From Caldifarciminota bacterium (lineage in GTDB: Bacteria > Hydrothermota > Hydrothermia > LBFQ01 > DSFT01): a stretch of DNA of 64,000 bases. Each line of letters begins with the position of its first letter. Positions within the stretch are counted from its first letter, which is position 1. The stretch covers positions 1 to 64,000 of the forward strand of contig JANXBH010000003.1 of NCBI GenBank assembly GCA_025060695.1, in the 5' to 3' direction. Under the pieces are notes generated by a model. The model worked only from the letters and a program-made list of their open reading frames with translations. It had not been told where the DNA came from and did no database searches. Positions 49,329-58,568 of this stretch are shown piece after piece. The position numbers and the translations under genes are program-made.

Positions 49329-50489
49329 ATGCTTTTTAGTTTAATTGAAAAAATAGAAAATGAAGAGCACAAAGTTTTAAGAAGTAGTATTAGAAAATTT
49401 GTAGAGACGAAAATTGCACCTATTTCAAGTAAAATAGATAAAGATGATTATTTTCCTATTGACATTTTCAAAGAAATGGGTGATTTAGGATTTACTGGAA
49501 TTTTAATTCCAGAGGAGTATGGAGGAATTGGAGAAGACATTATAAGTGCGGTTATTGTTTTAGAGGAAATAGCAAGAGAAAGTCCAGCACTTTCTTTATC
49601 ACTTCTTGCACACAATGTTCTTTGTGCATATCCAATAGTAAAGTATGGAAATGAGGAGCAAAAATCATACTATTTACCAAAATTAGCAAGAGCTGAACTT
49701 ATAGGTGGTTTGGCATATAGTGAGCCAAATGCAGGTAGTGATGCGGAAGCTATAACTACAAAGGCTATTTATAAGGAAGGTTATTTTTATATTTCTGGCT
49801 CAAAAAACTTTATAACTAATGGTCCTATTGCGGACATATTGCTTACTTATGCAAGAACAGGTAAAGAAGGTAAGGACGGTATAAGTTGTTTTATATTTGA
49901 TACAAAAACTGAAGGATTTTATGTATCTAAGAAGTTAGATAAGCTTGGTATGAGAGGTTCACCTACTGCACTTTTATACTTTGATAATGCAAAAGTTCAA
50001 GAAAGCAAATTACTTGGAAAAATAAATGAAGGATACTATATGGTAGTAAAAGGTTTTGAAATTGAAAGAATAACAATTAGTGCGATATCCACAGGCATTG
50101 CCCTAAGATGTCTTGAGGTTATGGTAAAATATAGTAAAGAGAGAATTGCATTTAATAGACCAATTAGTGAATATCAGTTAATTCAGGAAAAAATTGCAAG
50201 AATAGCTTCAAAGTTAGAAACAATTAGAACTTACTTGTATTTAGTATCAAAATATTATGACCCAAACAAAGATAATAGAGTTAGTGCAAGCACTTTAAAG
50301 TATCTTTCTGGAAAACTTGGAGTAGAAGCAGGTTTAGAAGCAATACAAACACTTGGTGGATATGGATACACAAAGGACTATATTGTAGAGAAACTCATGC
50401 GAGATGCAAAATTAAATGATATAGGAGCGGGTACTACTGAAATGATGATATTACAACTTGCAAAAATGGTGTACAAGCATTTTAAGTGA
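49329..50489 (+). CDS. Acyl-CoA dehydrogenase (isovaleryl-CoA-dehydrogenase-like motif)
   Basis: 386 residues, complete ACAD fold. Seen: YSEPNAGSDAEAITTKA, FNRPISEYQLIQEKIA and QTLGGYGYTKDYIVEKLMRDAK. The C-terminal motif reads IGAGTTEMM rather than YEGT, so the usual catalytic Glu of butyryl/medium-chain enzymes is absent at that place. In isovaleryl-CoA dehydrogenase the same IGAGT motif occurs and the base is on another helix; GFEIERITI supplies a Glu here. It therefore probably acts on branched acyl-CoA. It overlaps waaA by 4 nt. Confidence 0.9.
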   Translation: MLFSLIEKIENEEHKVLRSSIRKFVETKIAPISSKIDKDDYFPIDIFKEMGDLGFTGILIPEEYGGIGEDIISAVIVLEEIARESPALSLSLLAHNVLCAYPIVKYGNEEQKSYYLPKLARAELIGGLAYSEPNAGSDAEAITTKAIYKEGYFYISGSKNFITNGPIADILLTYARTGKEGKDGISCFIFDTKTEGFYVSKKLDKLGMRGSPTALLYFDNAKVQESKLLGKINEGYYMVVKGFEIERITISAISTGIALRCLEVMVKYSKERIAFNRPISEYQLIQEKIARIASKLETIRTYLYLVSKYYDPNKDNRVSASTLKYLSGKLGVEAGLEAIQTLGGYGYTKDYIVEKLMRDAKLNDIGAGTTEMMILQLAKMVYKHFK

Positions 50490-51553
50490 AAGTTTGGTTT
50501 CATTGCTCTTCAATAGGAGAATTAAATGCCATTTCACCACTTATAAGTAGATTTGAAGATACAATTATATCAGTTTTTACAAAAACAGGATATGAATATG
50601 CAAAAAAGAATTTCAAAAATTCCATAGTTTTTAGATATTTTTTGGATAACCCATTCGTTTTAAGAAAAATTCTTTCACTAAAACCTAAAATCTTAATAAT
50701 AGCGGAAACTGAAATCTGGCCAAATTTAATAAATTGCTCTAAAAAGAAAGGTATAAAGCTATTTCTTGTAAATGCAAGACTATCAAATAGGTCATTTAGA
50801 CTTTATAGAGCTTTTTCATTTTTCTTTAAAAATTTAATTGAGAAATTTGACAAAATATATACAAGAAGTGAAAGTGATAAATTAAGATTTAAAATGCTTG
50901 GTGCTAAAAATTTAGTATTTTTTGGAAATATAAAAGTAGATGCAGTAAGTTTTAATGTAAAAGATATAAGAAGAGAGGAATTAGGTTTTAGTAATGACGA
51001 TTTTATTATAACTTTTGGAAGTGTTAGGTCAAAGGAAATAAAAAAGATTCTAAAGGTAGTAGAATATTATAAGGATTTTAAGTTTATTATAGCACCAAGG
51101 CATTTAGAGAATATTGAGAAGATAGTAGATGAGTTAAAGCATAAGAACATAGACTGGAGTTTTAGAACCAAGAATAACCTAAGTAGAGTTTTAATACTTG
51201 ATAGTTTCGGTGAACTAAAGAGCATATATAAAATATCTGATATTTGTTTTGTTGGTGGAACACTTGAAAATTATGGAGGTCATAATATATTAGAAAGTTT
51301 GTATTTTGGGAAACCTACCATAATTGGAAGTTTTTACAGAAACATAAAGGAGCAAGTTGAGTACTTCAAGAGTAGAAATGCTATATTTATTGTAAAAGAT
51401 GAAAATGCAATGATTGAAGTAATAAAACTAATTAGAAACAATGAGAAAATTAGGGAACATGTTAAATTAGTGTGCGATGAGTTTTTTAAAAACCATATCG
51501 GTGCAACACAAAGAATTTACGAAGACATCTTGGAAAGTATAAAATATTCCTGA
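50486..51553 (+). CDS. waaA: 3-deoxy-D-manno-octulosonic acid (Kdo) transferase
   Basis: 355 residues. VWFHCSSIGELNAISPLI, ILIIAETEIWPNLINCSKKKG, LFLVNARLSNRSFRLYR, SDKLRFKMLGAKNLVFFGNIK and VGGTLENYGGHNILE are the WaaA/KdtA landmarks. It transfers Kdo to lipid A precursor at the inner membrane. The first helix that anchors E. coli WaaA is missing, giving a shorter protein (usually about 420). This gene is the best evidence for LPS and an outer membrane. Its end overlaps convergent tlyA by 37 bp. Confidence 0.92.
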   Translation: MKVWFHCSSIGELNAISPLISRFEDTIISVFTKTGYEYAKKNFKNSIVFRYFLDNPFVLRKILSLKPKILIIAETEIWPNLINCSKKKGIKLFLVNARLSNRSFRLYRAFSFFFKNLIEKFDKIYTRSESDKLRFKMLGAKNLVFFGNIKVDAVSFNVKDIRREELGFSNDDFIITFGSVRSKEIKKILKVVEYYKDFKFIIAPRHLENIEKIVDELKHKNIDWSFRTKNNLSRVLILDSFGELKSIYKISDICFVGGTLENYGGHNILESLYFGKPTIIGSFYRNIKEQVEYFKSRNAIFIVKDENAMIEVIKLIRNNEKIREHVKLVCDEFFKNHIGATQRIYEDILESIKYS

Positions 51554-52245
51554 TTCCCCTTACTTCCAAGTGGATAACTTTTGCATGTATTTATAATTTC
51601 AAAGTTCAATTCCTTTATAAATTTGCTTATTTTTTCTACTGCTTGCATTCTCAAAGTTTCATCCTTTACTACGCCTTCTTTTACGAACTTTTTAGATAAT
51701 TCAAATTGCGGCTTTACTAAAACAAGCAAATAACCATTTGTTTTTAAAAACTTTATAACATTTGGGATAATTTTCGTTAAACTAATAAATGAAACATCTA
51801 TAGTTATAAGGTCAACTTTCTGAGGAATTTCCTTTTCACTTAGTTCTCTTGCATCTTTTTTTTCATATGAAATAACTTTCTCATTCTTTCTTAAACTCTC
51901 ATGAAGCTGATTTTTACCTACATCTATAGCATATACAAGTTTTGCACCATGTTTAATTAAGCAGTCTACAAATCCACCTGTTGAAGAGCCTATATCAAGA
52001 CATATAAAATTTTCCACACTTAGCTGAAATTCCTTAAGAGCAGTTTCTAACTTATATCCTCCTCTTGAAACGTACTTCAGTTTTTCCTTAACTAATATAT
52101 TTGAATTTATATCTACTAATCTTCCTGGTTTGTCTACTACTTTACCATTTACTATAACATTGCCTGACATTATTAATGCCTTTGCCTTTTCTCTACTTTC
52201 AGCTATGTTCTTTATCACAAGTAATTGATCTATCCTTACTTTCAT
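51517..52245 (-). CDS. tlyA: TlyA-family rRNA 2'-O-methyltransferase / hemolysin
   Basis: 242 residues from ATG 52245; an in-frame ATG three codons upstream overlaps the promoter element. An N-terminal S4 RNA-binding domain (VRIDQLLVIKNIAESREKAKAL, NGKVVDKPG) is joined to an FtsJ-like methyltransferase (FICLDIGSSTGGFVDCL, LLVLVKPQFELS, KSYPLGSKGNQEYF). TlyA methylates cytidines in 16S and 23S rRNA in mycobacteria. TAAAAT precedes the chosen ATG by 11 nt. Confidence 0.92.
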   Translation of the reverse strand: MKVRIDQLLVIKNIAESREKAKALIMSGNVIVNGKVVDKPGRLVDINSNILVKEKLKYVSRGGYKLETALKEFQLSVENFICLDIGSSTGGFVDCLIKHGAKLVYAIDVGKNQLHESLRKNEKVISYEKKDARELSEKEIPQKVDLITIDVSFISLTKIIPNVIKFLKTNGYLLVLVKPQFELSKKFVKEGVVKDETLRMQAVEKISKFIKELNFEIINTCKSYPLGSKGNQEYFILSKMSS

Positions 52246-52253
52246 AAGACACA

Positions 52254-52297
52254 TTAATTTTAAAGTTTTATAAGTTCTTGATTTACTTTAAACTTTT
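52254..52297. promoter_or_regulatory. Divergent promoters (tlyA / nuoK)
   Basis: Minus: ctttaaaattaa (52265-52254) toward tlyA. Plus: ctttaaactttt (52286-52297), TAAACT 9 nt before the nuoK ATG. No Shine-Dalgarno on either side. Confidence 0.55.
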
Positions 52298-52303
52298 AGC
52301 ACT

Positions 52304-52609
52304 ATGAATGAAACCTACTTTATTATTCTCATAAGTTTACTATACTTTTTTATTGGAACCCTTGTTGTTCTTTTTAGAAGAGATACTATAATCATGCTAA
52401 TGGGTCTTGAGCTTATGCTAAATTCTGCCAATTTTTTCCTTATTACTGTGGGAAATGTGGTAGATAATCTTGAGGGTCAAATATTTGCTCTTTTAGTGCT
52501 TGCTATTGCTGCCTGTGAAGTTGCACTTGGTCTTGCTATAGTTGTAAATCTTTTTAGATTAAGACAAACTACGAATATTGACCAATTTCATAGTTTAAGG
52601 AGTAAGTAA
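52304..52609 (+). CDS. nuoK: NADH-quinone oxidoreductase subunit K
   Basis: 101 residues, three transmembrane helices. GTLVVLFRRDTIIMLMGLELM, then LNSANFFLITV and VLAIAACEVALGLAIVVNLF, contain the conserved membrane glutamates of the proton path. It is the first gene of nuoK-L-M-N, and the other subunits are not in the window. The transcript is probably leaderless. nuoL follows after 2 nt. Confidence 0.95.
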   Translation: MNETYFIILISLLYFFIGTLVVLFRRDTIIMLMGLELMLNSANFFLITVGNVVDNLEGQIFALLVLAIAACEVALGLAIVVNLFRLRQTTNIDQFHSLRSK

Positions 52610-52611
52610 AC

Positions 52612-54468
52612 ATGTTAGACCTTGCAATTTTAATTACTCTGCTTTCCCCACTTTTTGGCTTTCTTATAAATGGAATTTTTGGAAAATACATATATAGAGC
52701 TTCGGGCTGGATTGCAACATCAATGCTTTTAATATCATCGGTTTTCGGAATATACATTCTTATAGAGGCTATTTCTAAAAATCTTGTATACGAAAAAGTT
52801 TTCTATACATGGATAGTTTTAGATAAAATTAAGGTAGATTTTGGGATTTTAATTGACAATCTATCAGCTATAATGATATTTGTTGTAACATTCGTTTCAT
52901 TTTGGATACACTTTTACTCTATTGAATATATGAAAAAAGATGAAAGTTATGCAAGATATTTTGCATATTTAAATCTCTTTGTATTTGCAATGCTACTACT
53001 TGTAATGGCAAATAATTATCTTTTAATGTTTGTAGGATGGGAGGGTGTAGGACTTGCATCTTATCTTCTAATTGGTTTTTGGTATAAAAAGAGAAGCGCG
53101 ACTGATGCGGGAAACAAAGCATTTATAGTAAATAGAATAGGAGATGCTGGATATTTACTTGGTATTTTCTTAATTTTTACCTACTTTCTAAGCTTTAACT
53201 ATCTTGAAATTTTCAAAAATGTTAGTTTTGTAGAAAAAAACGTTCTTACACTTATAGGAATTTTACTATTTATTGGAGCAACAGGAAAGTCTGCACAGTT
53301 TCCACTATATACTTGGCTTCCCGATGCCATGGAAGGTCCAACTCCTGTCTCTGCACTAATACATGCAGCAACTATGGTCACTGCCGGTGTATACATGGTT
53401 GCAAGGTCTTCTCCGATTTATTCACTTTCACCAGAGGCAAGTTTTATAGTTGCATTCGTTGGTGCATTTAGTGCGGTTTTAGCTGCCACTATGGCTCTTG
53501 TAAATAACGATATTAAAAGAATTATTGCGTATTCAACTATTTCTCAGATAGGCTATATGTTCGTAGGTGTTGGAGTTGGTGCATATTGGGCAGGAATATT
53601 CCATCTATATACACACGCATTTTTTAAGGCATTACTCTTTCTTGGAGCAGGCTCAGTAATGCATGCTCTAAAAGACAATTTAGATATTAGATTAATGGGT
53701 GGTTTATATAAGAAAATGAAAATAACTTGGCTTACATTTTTAATTGGAAGCTTGGCACTTGCTGGCATATTTCCACTTGCAGGTTTCTTTTCAAAAGATA
53801 AAATCATAGAATATGCGTACATTTCTGGATATAGTATAGTTTTCTATCTCGTAATTTTTGGAGTATTCCTTACCGCATTTTATACGTTTAGGTTATTTTT
53901 CCTTGTATTTCATACAAAACCAAGAGATGAAAGTTTATATAGCATTGCACATGAAAGTCCAAAAATCATGACTATTCCAATGATAGTTCTTGCTATATTT
54001 TCAATAATTGGTGGTTTTGTATATTTGCAATTTGAAAACGCCTTGTCTTATTTACCTCATATTAAATTTCAAGAAAGCCATTTGCATATTCCCATTCCAG
54101 CAATTACACTAACATTATCCTTACTTGGAATAGTTTTAGCATTTTTCATGTATCAAAAGCCAATAATTCCAAGTTTTATAGGTAATCTAATTATTACAAA
54201 ATTAATCTATAACATTCTTTATCAAAGATGGGGTATTTTATCGGACTGGTATGAAATGTTAGTTTTAAGATTATTAAGAAAATTTTCGGGATTTTCCCAT
54301 AGATTCTTTGACATACTTGTAATAAGTGGTTTAGATAGAGCTTTTGCATATACCGGACTAATAATTAGTGGTATATTGAGATTTATACAGGATGCTAAGT
54401 TTAGCACATACATAATTCTAATTGCTTTGCTTTTTACAATTATGGTCTATATTGTAATTTTAAGCTAA
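52612..54468 (+). CDS. nuoL: NADH-quinone oxidoreductase subunit L
   Basis: 618 residues. FVGWEGVGLASYLLIGFWY, PLYTWLPDAMEGPTPVSALI and IIAYSTISQIGYMFVG are standard NuoL antiporter-like motifs. The C-terminal part (about 470-618) has the lateral helix and final TM segment. It is the distal proton-pumping subunit of complex I. A Shine-Dalgarno (aaggag) precedes the ATG, in contrast to the first gene. Confidence 0.95.
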   Translation: MLDLAILITLLSPLFGFLINGIFGKYIYRASGWIATSMLLISSVFGIYILIEAISKNLVYEKVFYTWIVLDKIKVDFGILIDNLSAIMIFVVTFVSFWIHFYSIEYMKKDESYARYFAYLNLFVFAMLLLVMANNYLLMFVGWEGVGLASYLLIGFWYKKRSATDAGNKAFIVNRIGDAGYLLGIFLIFTYFLSFNYLEIFKNVSFVEKNVLTLIGILLFIGATGKSAQFPLYTWLPDAMEGPTPVSALIHAATMVTAGVYMVARSSPIYSLSPEASFIVAFVGAFSAVLAATMALVNNDIKRIIAYSTISQIGYMFVGVGVGAYWAGIFHLYTHAFFKALLFLGAGSVMHALKDNLDIRLMGGLYKKMKITWLTFLIGSLALAGIFPLAGFFSKDKIIEYAYISGYSIVFYLVIFGVFLTAFYTFRLFFLVFHTKPRDESLYSIAHESPKIMTIPMIVLAIFSIIGGFVYLQFENALSYLPHIKFQESHLHIPIPAITLTLSLLGIVLAFFMYQKPIIPSFIGNLIITKLIYNILYQRWGILSDWYEMLVLRLLRKFSGFSHRFFDILVISGLDRAFAYTGLIISGILRFIQDAKFSTYIILIALLFTIMVYIVILS

Positions 54469-54479
54469 GGAGGTAAGCT

Positions 54480-55940
54480 ATGAATGGAATTTTAAGTATA
54501 CTTATATGGTTTCCCATATTCTCTGCAATTCCTCTTTTATTTTTTAAAAATAGAAATTTCATTTTAGGCTATGGTTTTGTAGTCTTGCTCTTTGAATTCT
54601 TGCTAAGTTTATTACCAATATCAAACTTTAAGCTTGATGGAGGTTTTCAATTTATTGAAAAATATAATTGGATTAAAAATTTCAATATAAACTACTATCT
54701 TGGAGTTGACGGTCTTAGCTTTTTAATTATTATTTTAACAACATTGTTATCGCTAATTGGATTTTTATCATCCGTAAATTTAATAAGAAATAGGGAAAAT
54801 GAGTTTGCGTTTTGGTATTTAATTTTAACTGGTTCATTAGTAGGAGTATTTTCTTCACTTGATTTATTTTTATTTTTTATATTCTATGAATTTTCACTTA
54901 TTCCCTCATACTTCTTAATACTTATTTGGGGAGATGAAGAGAGAGTTAGGGCAAGTTATAAGTTTATTTTATATACAGCATTTTCCTCAGTCCTTCTTTT
55001 AGTTTCCATAATAATTATCTACTTGCAATTTAGAACTTTTGACTATATTCAACTATTAGAGCAAATACCGCTATTGAAACAGCAGATATCTATATTATTA
55101 TTTATTTCATTTGCTATTGCTTTTTCTGTAAAAACTCCAGTATTTCCCTTACATGGTTGGCTTCCTGATACCTATACAAATGCTCCAACTAGTGTGGCAC
55201 TTATTATTGCAGGTATTATGGCAAAAATTGGAAGCTATGGATTTTTAAGATTTCTCATTCCATTCTTTCCTCAACTTTCAGTGGATTATAGTAGTGTATT
55301 TATAGTTCTTTCAATAATCTCAATAATTTACGGTGGAATACTTGCATATACTCAAGATAATCTCAAAAGACTAATAGCGTATTCTTCTTTTTCGCATATG
55401 GGCTTTATAACTCTTGGTATATTTTCACTAAATTACTACGGCATTGCAGGTTCAAGTATTCAAATATTAAATCATGGAATATCTACTGGAGCTTTATTTT
55501 TAATTGCAGGTATGATTTATGAAAGATATAAAACTAATAGTATTTCTGAGCTTTCAGGTCTTGTAAGGTCTATCCCTGTTTTAATTGTATTTTTTGGAAT
55601 ATTTATGCTTTCTTCAGTTGGTCTTCCCGGAACTAATGGTTTTATAGGTGAATTTTTAATTCTACTTGGGACAAGTTTAAATAACTTTAGCTATGCAATT
55701 CTTGCAGTTATTGGTATAGTCATTTCAGTAATATATATGTTGCCTGCATTTCAAAATATTTCGTATTTAGAACTAAAGCTAAAAAAAGTAAAGGACTTGG
55801 AAATTAGAGAATGGTTCATCCTAACACCACTTTTAATATTAGTGTTTTCCATAGGCATATATCCAAACTTTATTCTAAATTATCTAAAGAAACCATCTGA
55901 ATATATGGTAAATATAATAAAAAAGGGAGGTGATAGATGA
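54480..55940 (+). CDS. nuoM: NADH-quinone oxidoreductase subunit M
   Basis: 486 residues. YYLGVDGLSFLIIILTTLLSL, FYEFSLIPSYFLILIWG, FPLHGWLPDTYTNAPTSVAL and IAYSSFSHMGFITLGIF identify NuoM. AAGGAGG lies 5 nt before the ATG. It overlaps nuoN by 4 nt. Inner membrane, central antiporter-like subunit. Confidence 0.95.
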   Translation: MNGILSILIWFPIFSAIPLLFFKNRNFILGYGFVVLLFEFLLSLLPISNFKLDGGFQFIEKYNWIKNFNINYYLGVDGLSFLIIILTTLLSLIGFLSSVNLIRNRENEFAFWYLILTGSLVGVFSSLDLFLFFIFYEFSLIPSYFLILIWGDEERVRASYKFILYTAFSSVLLLVSIIIIYLQFRTFDYIQLLEQIPLLKQQISILLFISFAIAFSVKTPVFPLHGWLPDTYTNAPTSVALIIAGIMAKIGSYGFLRFLIPFFPQLSVDYSSVFIVLSIISIIYGGILAYTQDNLKRLIAYSSFSHMGFITLGIFSLNYYGIAGSSIQILNHGISTGALFLIAGMIYERYKTNSISELSGLVRSIPVLIVFFGIFMLSSVGLPGTNGFIGEFLILLGTSLNNFSYAILAVIGIVISVIYMLPAFQNISYLELKLKKVKDLEIREWFILTPLLILVFSIGIYPNFILNYLKKPSEYMVNIIKKGGDR

Positions 55941-57415
55941 AAATTCTATACTTCTTTTCACCTGAGATTACCATTACTATTGCTCTTCTTTTACTTCTTA
56001 TTATTGAGGTTATTTTCCCAAAAAGAGGAAGTATTGCGTTTTTATTTTCAATATTGGCACTTTTGATTGCAGGTTATTTTAGTTTTAATCAGCTACTAAC
56101 TATAGATAGAAAGTTCTACGAAGATATAGCAAATCTTTATCAAACGCAAGAATATGTAAAGTATATATTGCAGTCAGTTTCAGTAGGACCAATAGAAAGA
56201 ATGTTTGATATTATATTTATATTGGGGACGTTGCTTTTTGTTTTTCTTTCTTATGGCTATTTTAAAAATAAAGCTAGTGGTGATTACTATTTTTTAGTTT
56301 TTTGTGCACTTCTTGGCTCTCTTATAATTCAAAAAAGTGAAAACTGGGCTACTTTCATTCTATCTCTTGAAATTTTATCATTTTCACTATATGCACTTGT
56401 AGGATATAGAAGGGATTACTTTTCTTATGAGTCAGCTACGAAGTATTTCTTTATTGGTGCATTCTCAAGTTCATTTTTAATAATTGGTATAGGATTTTTC
56501 TACTTAATAACAGGGACTATGTCATTTGAAGGAATATTTCAGTACTTTTCAATAAAGAGTTTATTTCAGCTATTTCAATCAAAAGACTTTATTGCATTAC
56601 TTGGATTATTGTTTTTATTCGTAGGATTTGGATTTAAAATCTCTGCAGTTCCATTTTACTTTTGGACTCCCGATGTGTTTGAGGGTTCACCCTCTCCTGT
56701 TGCAGGCTATATAGCAACCATTTCAAAGGCTGCAATCTTTGCTATTTTGCTAAAGTTATTACAGGGTATGCTTTCAAGCTATCCAAAGTTATGGGAAAGT
56801 ATAATTTTATGGATTAGCGTATTTACTATGATTATTGGAAACTTAGCAGCACTAAGGGAAAATAGTATAAAGAAAATTCTTGCATTTTCTACTGTTGCTA
56901 ATGCAGGTTATATTCTTACCGCAATATACTCAGGCGGAATTTCTGGTTTTGAATCAATTCTATTTTTCTTATTTACATATACAATCGTAACATTTGGTGC
57001 ATTTGCTATAGTTCAGTTAACACTAGAAAATAATACAAATATTGAAAATCTTAGAGGTTTATATAAAACTTCTCCTTTTCTTGCAATAAGTTTAGCAGTG
57101 TTTATGCTATCACTTGCGGGCATTCCTCCACTCGTAGGTTTCTTTGCAAAATTCTACATTGCTTATTCTATTTTAAATGCAGGAGATATAGGTCTTGCAA
57201 TTTGGCTATTTATAAATGGAGTAATTTCATATTATTACTATTTAAAAGTAGTATACTATGCATTTTCTGATGGACAAGAAGTTAAGGTAATTTCTGAGCC
57301 AGTTGTATTGTTTTTAATACCAATTTTGGCTATACTTACCATATTCCTTGGTATATTCCCAAATACTATATTAGAGCTTATTAGTTCAATATTTATCAGA
57401 TTTACAGGAGGATAG
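55937..57415 (+). CDS. nuoN: NADH-quinone oxidoreductase subunit N
   Basis: 492 residues. YRRDYFSYESATKYFFIGAF, SAVPFYFWTPDVFEGSPSPV followed by AGYIATISKAA, and ILAFSTVANAGYILTAIYSG identify NuoN. Last of the nuoKLMN block. The stop shares one base with the start of the glycosyltransferase gene, so the latter is translationally coupled to a complex I subunit. Confidence 0.94.
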   Translation: MKILYFFSPEITITIALLLLLIIEVIFPKRGSIAFLFSILALLIAGYFSFNQLLTIDRKFYEDIANLYQTQEYVKYILQSVSVGPIERMFDIIFILGTLLFVFLSYGYFKNKASGDYYFLVFCALLGSLIIQKSENWATFILSLEILSFSLYALVGYRRDYFSYESATKYFFIGAFSSSFLIIGIGFFYLITGTMSFEGIFQYFSIKSLFQLFQSKDFIALLGLLFLFVGFGFKISAVPFYFWTPDVFEGSPSPVAGYIATISKAAIFAILLKLLQGMLSSYPKLWESIILWISVFTMIIGNLAALRENSIKKILAFSTVANAGYILTAIYSGGISGFESILFFLFTYTIVTFGAFAIVQLTLENNTNIENLRGLYKTSPFLAISLAVFMLSLAGIPPLVGFFAKFYIAYSILNAGDIGLAIWLFINGVISYYYYLKVVYYAFSDGQEVKVISEPVVLFLIPILAILTIFLGIFPNTILELISSIFIRFTGG

Positions 57416-58560
57416 TGAAAAAAATTCTATTCGTCTCTTATTATTTTCCACCTTATGGAATTCCCGTTGGCTATTTAAGAGTATACAAAATAGCGAAATT
57501 TCTAAAAGAAAATGGCTTTGACGTTCTTGTATTTTCCAACAAAGGGGAGAATAAAATTAATACTAAAATTGGAAATGAGTTTAATATAATATGGGTTGAA
57601 AATGAACCGATAAGTAGTAGTTTTAAAAAATTAGGTTTAGTTAACTATTTAGCATGGCCTGACAGAAGAATTTCATTTTTTATTAAAGGATATAGTAAAT
57701 TTAAAGAAGTATTAAAAAGCTTCTCTCCTGATTATGTGTTTATTACAGCACCTCCGTTTAGCACTTTACTATTTTCCTTATTTGTCCCAAAAAATAAACT
57801 AATAGTTGATTTTAGAGACATTTGGAGTTATGATGCACTTGAACTAATTAAAAGTCCGATACAGAAGTTTTTGACTAATATCTTTGAAAAATATGTAATA
57901 AAAAAATCTAAGTTCTGTATAGTTTTAAATAGTTTAGCAAAAGAATATTTAGAGAAAAAACACATGACTAATAAAATTATAGTTATCCCTCAATTTTACG
58001 ACAGTTCAATAAAAGTAAATAGTGAAAATGGGAAAAATAAGGAACTGACTATTGGATATTTTGGGACAATTGACAGAAGACAAGGTTTAGTAAAGGTATT
58101 AAGAGAAATTGATAGATTGAGTTTAAATATTAAGGTTATAATTTATGGAGTTAGCACTGATGAAACAATTAGAGATATACAAAAATTTAGTTTTATAGAA
58201 TACAAAGGTGCTATTGGTTTTGAGGAAATTCCGAAAGTTAATGTAGATGTATTATTGATTACATTAGATAGAATAAAGGGATATGAGATAATAACTAAAA
58301 ATAAGGCAAAAGAACTATTAGCTCTAAGAAAGCCTATGTTCGCTGTTATTCCAAAAGATGGAATAATGTATAAAGAATTTCTTGAAATTGAAAATGTATA
58401 CTTAGCTGATATTGACAATAACCAAGAGATAAAAGAAACTATTTTGAAGCTATATGAAGACTGGGAAAATAAAAAGCTCTTAATTCCAAAGAATATAGAA
58501 ATTTACAAGGACACTGTAGTTCTTCCTAAGATATTAAGTCTGATTGAGAATAAGCTTTAA
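57415..58560 (+). CDS. GT4-type glycosyltransferase
   Basis: 381 residues with a GT-B fold: ILFVSYYFPPYGIPVGYLRVY opens the acceptor domain, VDFRDIWSYDAL is the central loop, and the donor domain includes LTIGYFGTIDRRQGLVKVL. The last helix contains KNKAKELLALRKPMFAVI in place of the usual E-x7-E region. It probably moves a sugar from an NDP-sugar to an envelope glycan. It is coupled to nuoN by a one-base overlap (GTG start), and its last codon and stop are in the ccmF promoter. Confidence 0.82.
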   Translation: MKKILFVSYYFPPYGIPVGYLRVYKIAKFLKENGFDVLVFSNKGENKINTKIGNEFNIIWVENEPISSSFKKLGLVNYLAWPDRRISFFIKGYSKFKEVLKSFSPDYVFITAPPFSTLLFSLFVPKNKLIVDFRDIWSYDALELIKSPIQKFLTNIFEKYVIKKSKFCIVLNSLAKEYLEKKHMTNKIIVIPQFYDSSIKVNSENGKNKELTIGYFGTIDRRQGLVKVLREIDRLSLNIKVIIYGVSTDETIRDIQKFSFIEYKGAIGFEEIPKVNVDVLLITLDRIKGYEIITKNKAKELLALRKPMFAVIPKDGIMYKEFLEIENVYLADIDNNQEIKETILKLYEDWENKKLLIPKNIEIYKDTVVLPKILSLIENKL

Positions 58561-58566
58561 AATTTA
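58555..58566 (+). promoter_or_regulatory. ccmF promoter overlapping the glycosyltransferase stop
   Basis: ctttaaaattta; CTT TAA ends the glycosyltransferase, and TAAAAT ends 5 nt before the ccmF GTG at 58569. Confidence 0.5.
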
Positions 58567-58568
58567 GG

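Noticed and set aside
49329-50489. Acyl-CoA dehydrogenase as an inactive enzyme because YEGT is IGAGT
   Set aside because: Isovaleryl-CoA dehydrogenase has the same IGAGT motif and uses a Glu on another helix, for which a candidate (FEIERI) is present.
52919-54413. Several minus-strand frames inside nuoL
   Set aside because: Antisense shadows of a well-supported NuoL; no motif or promoter.
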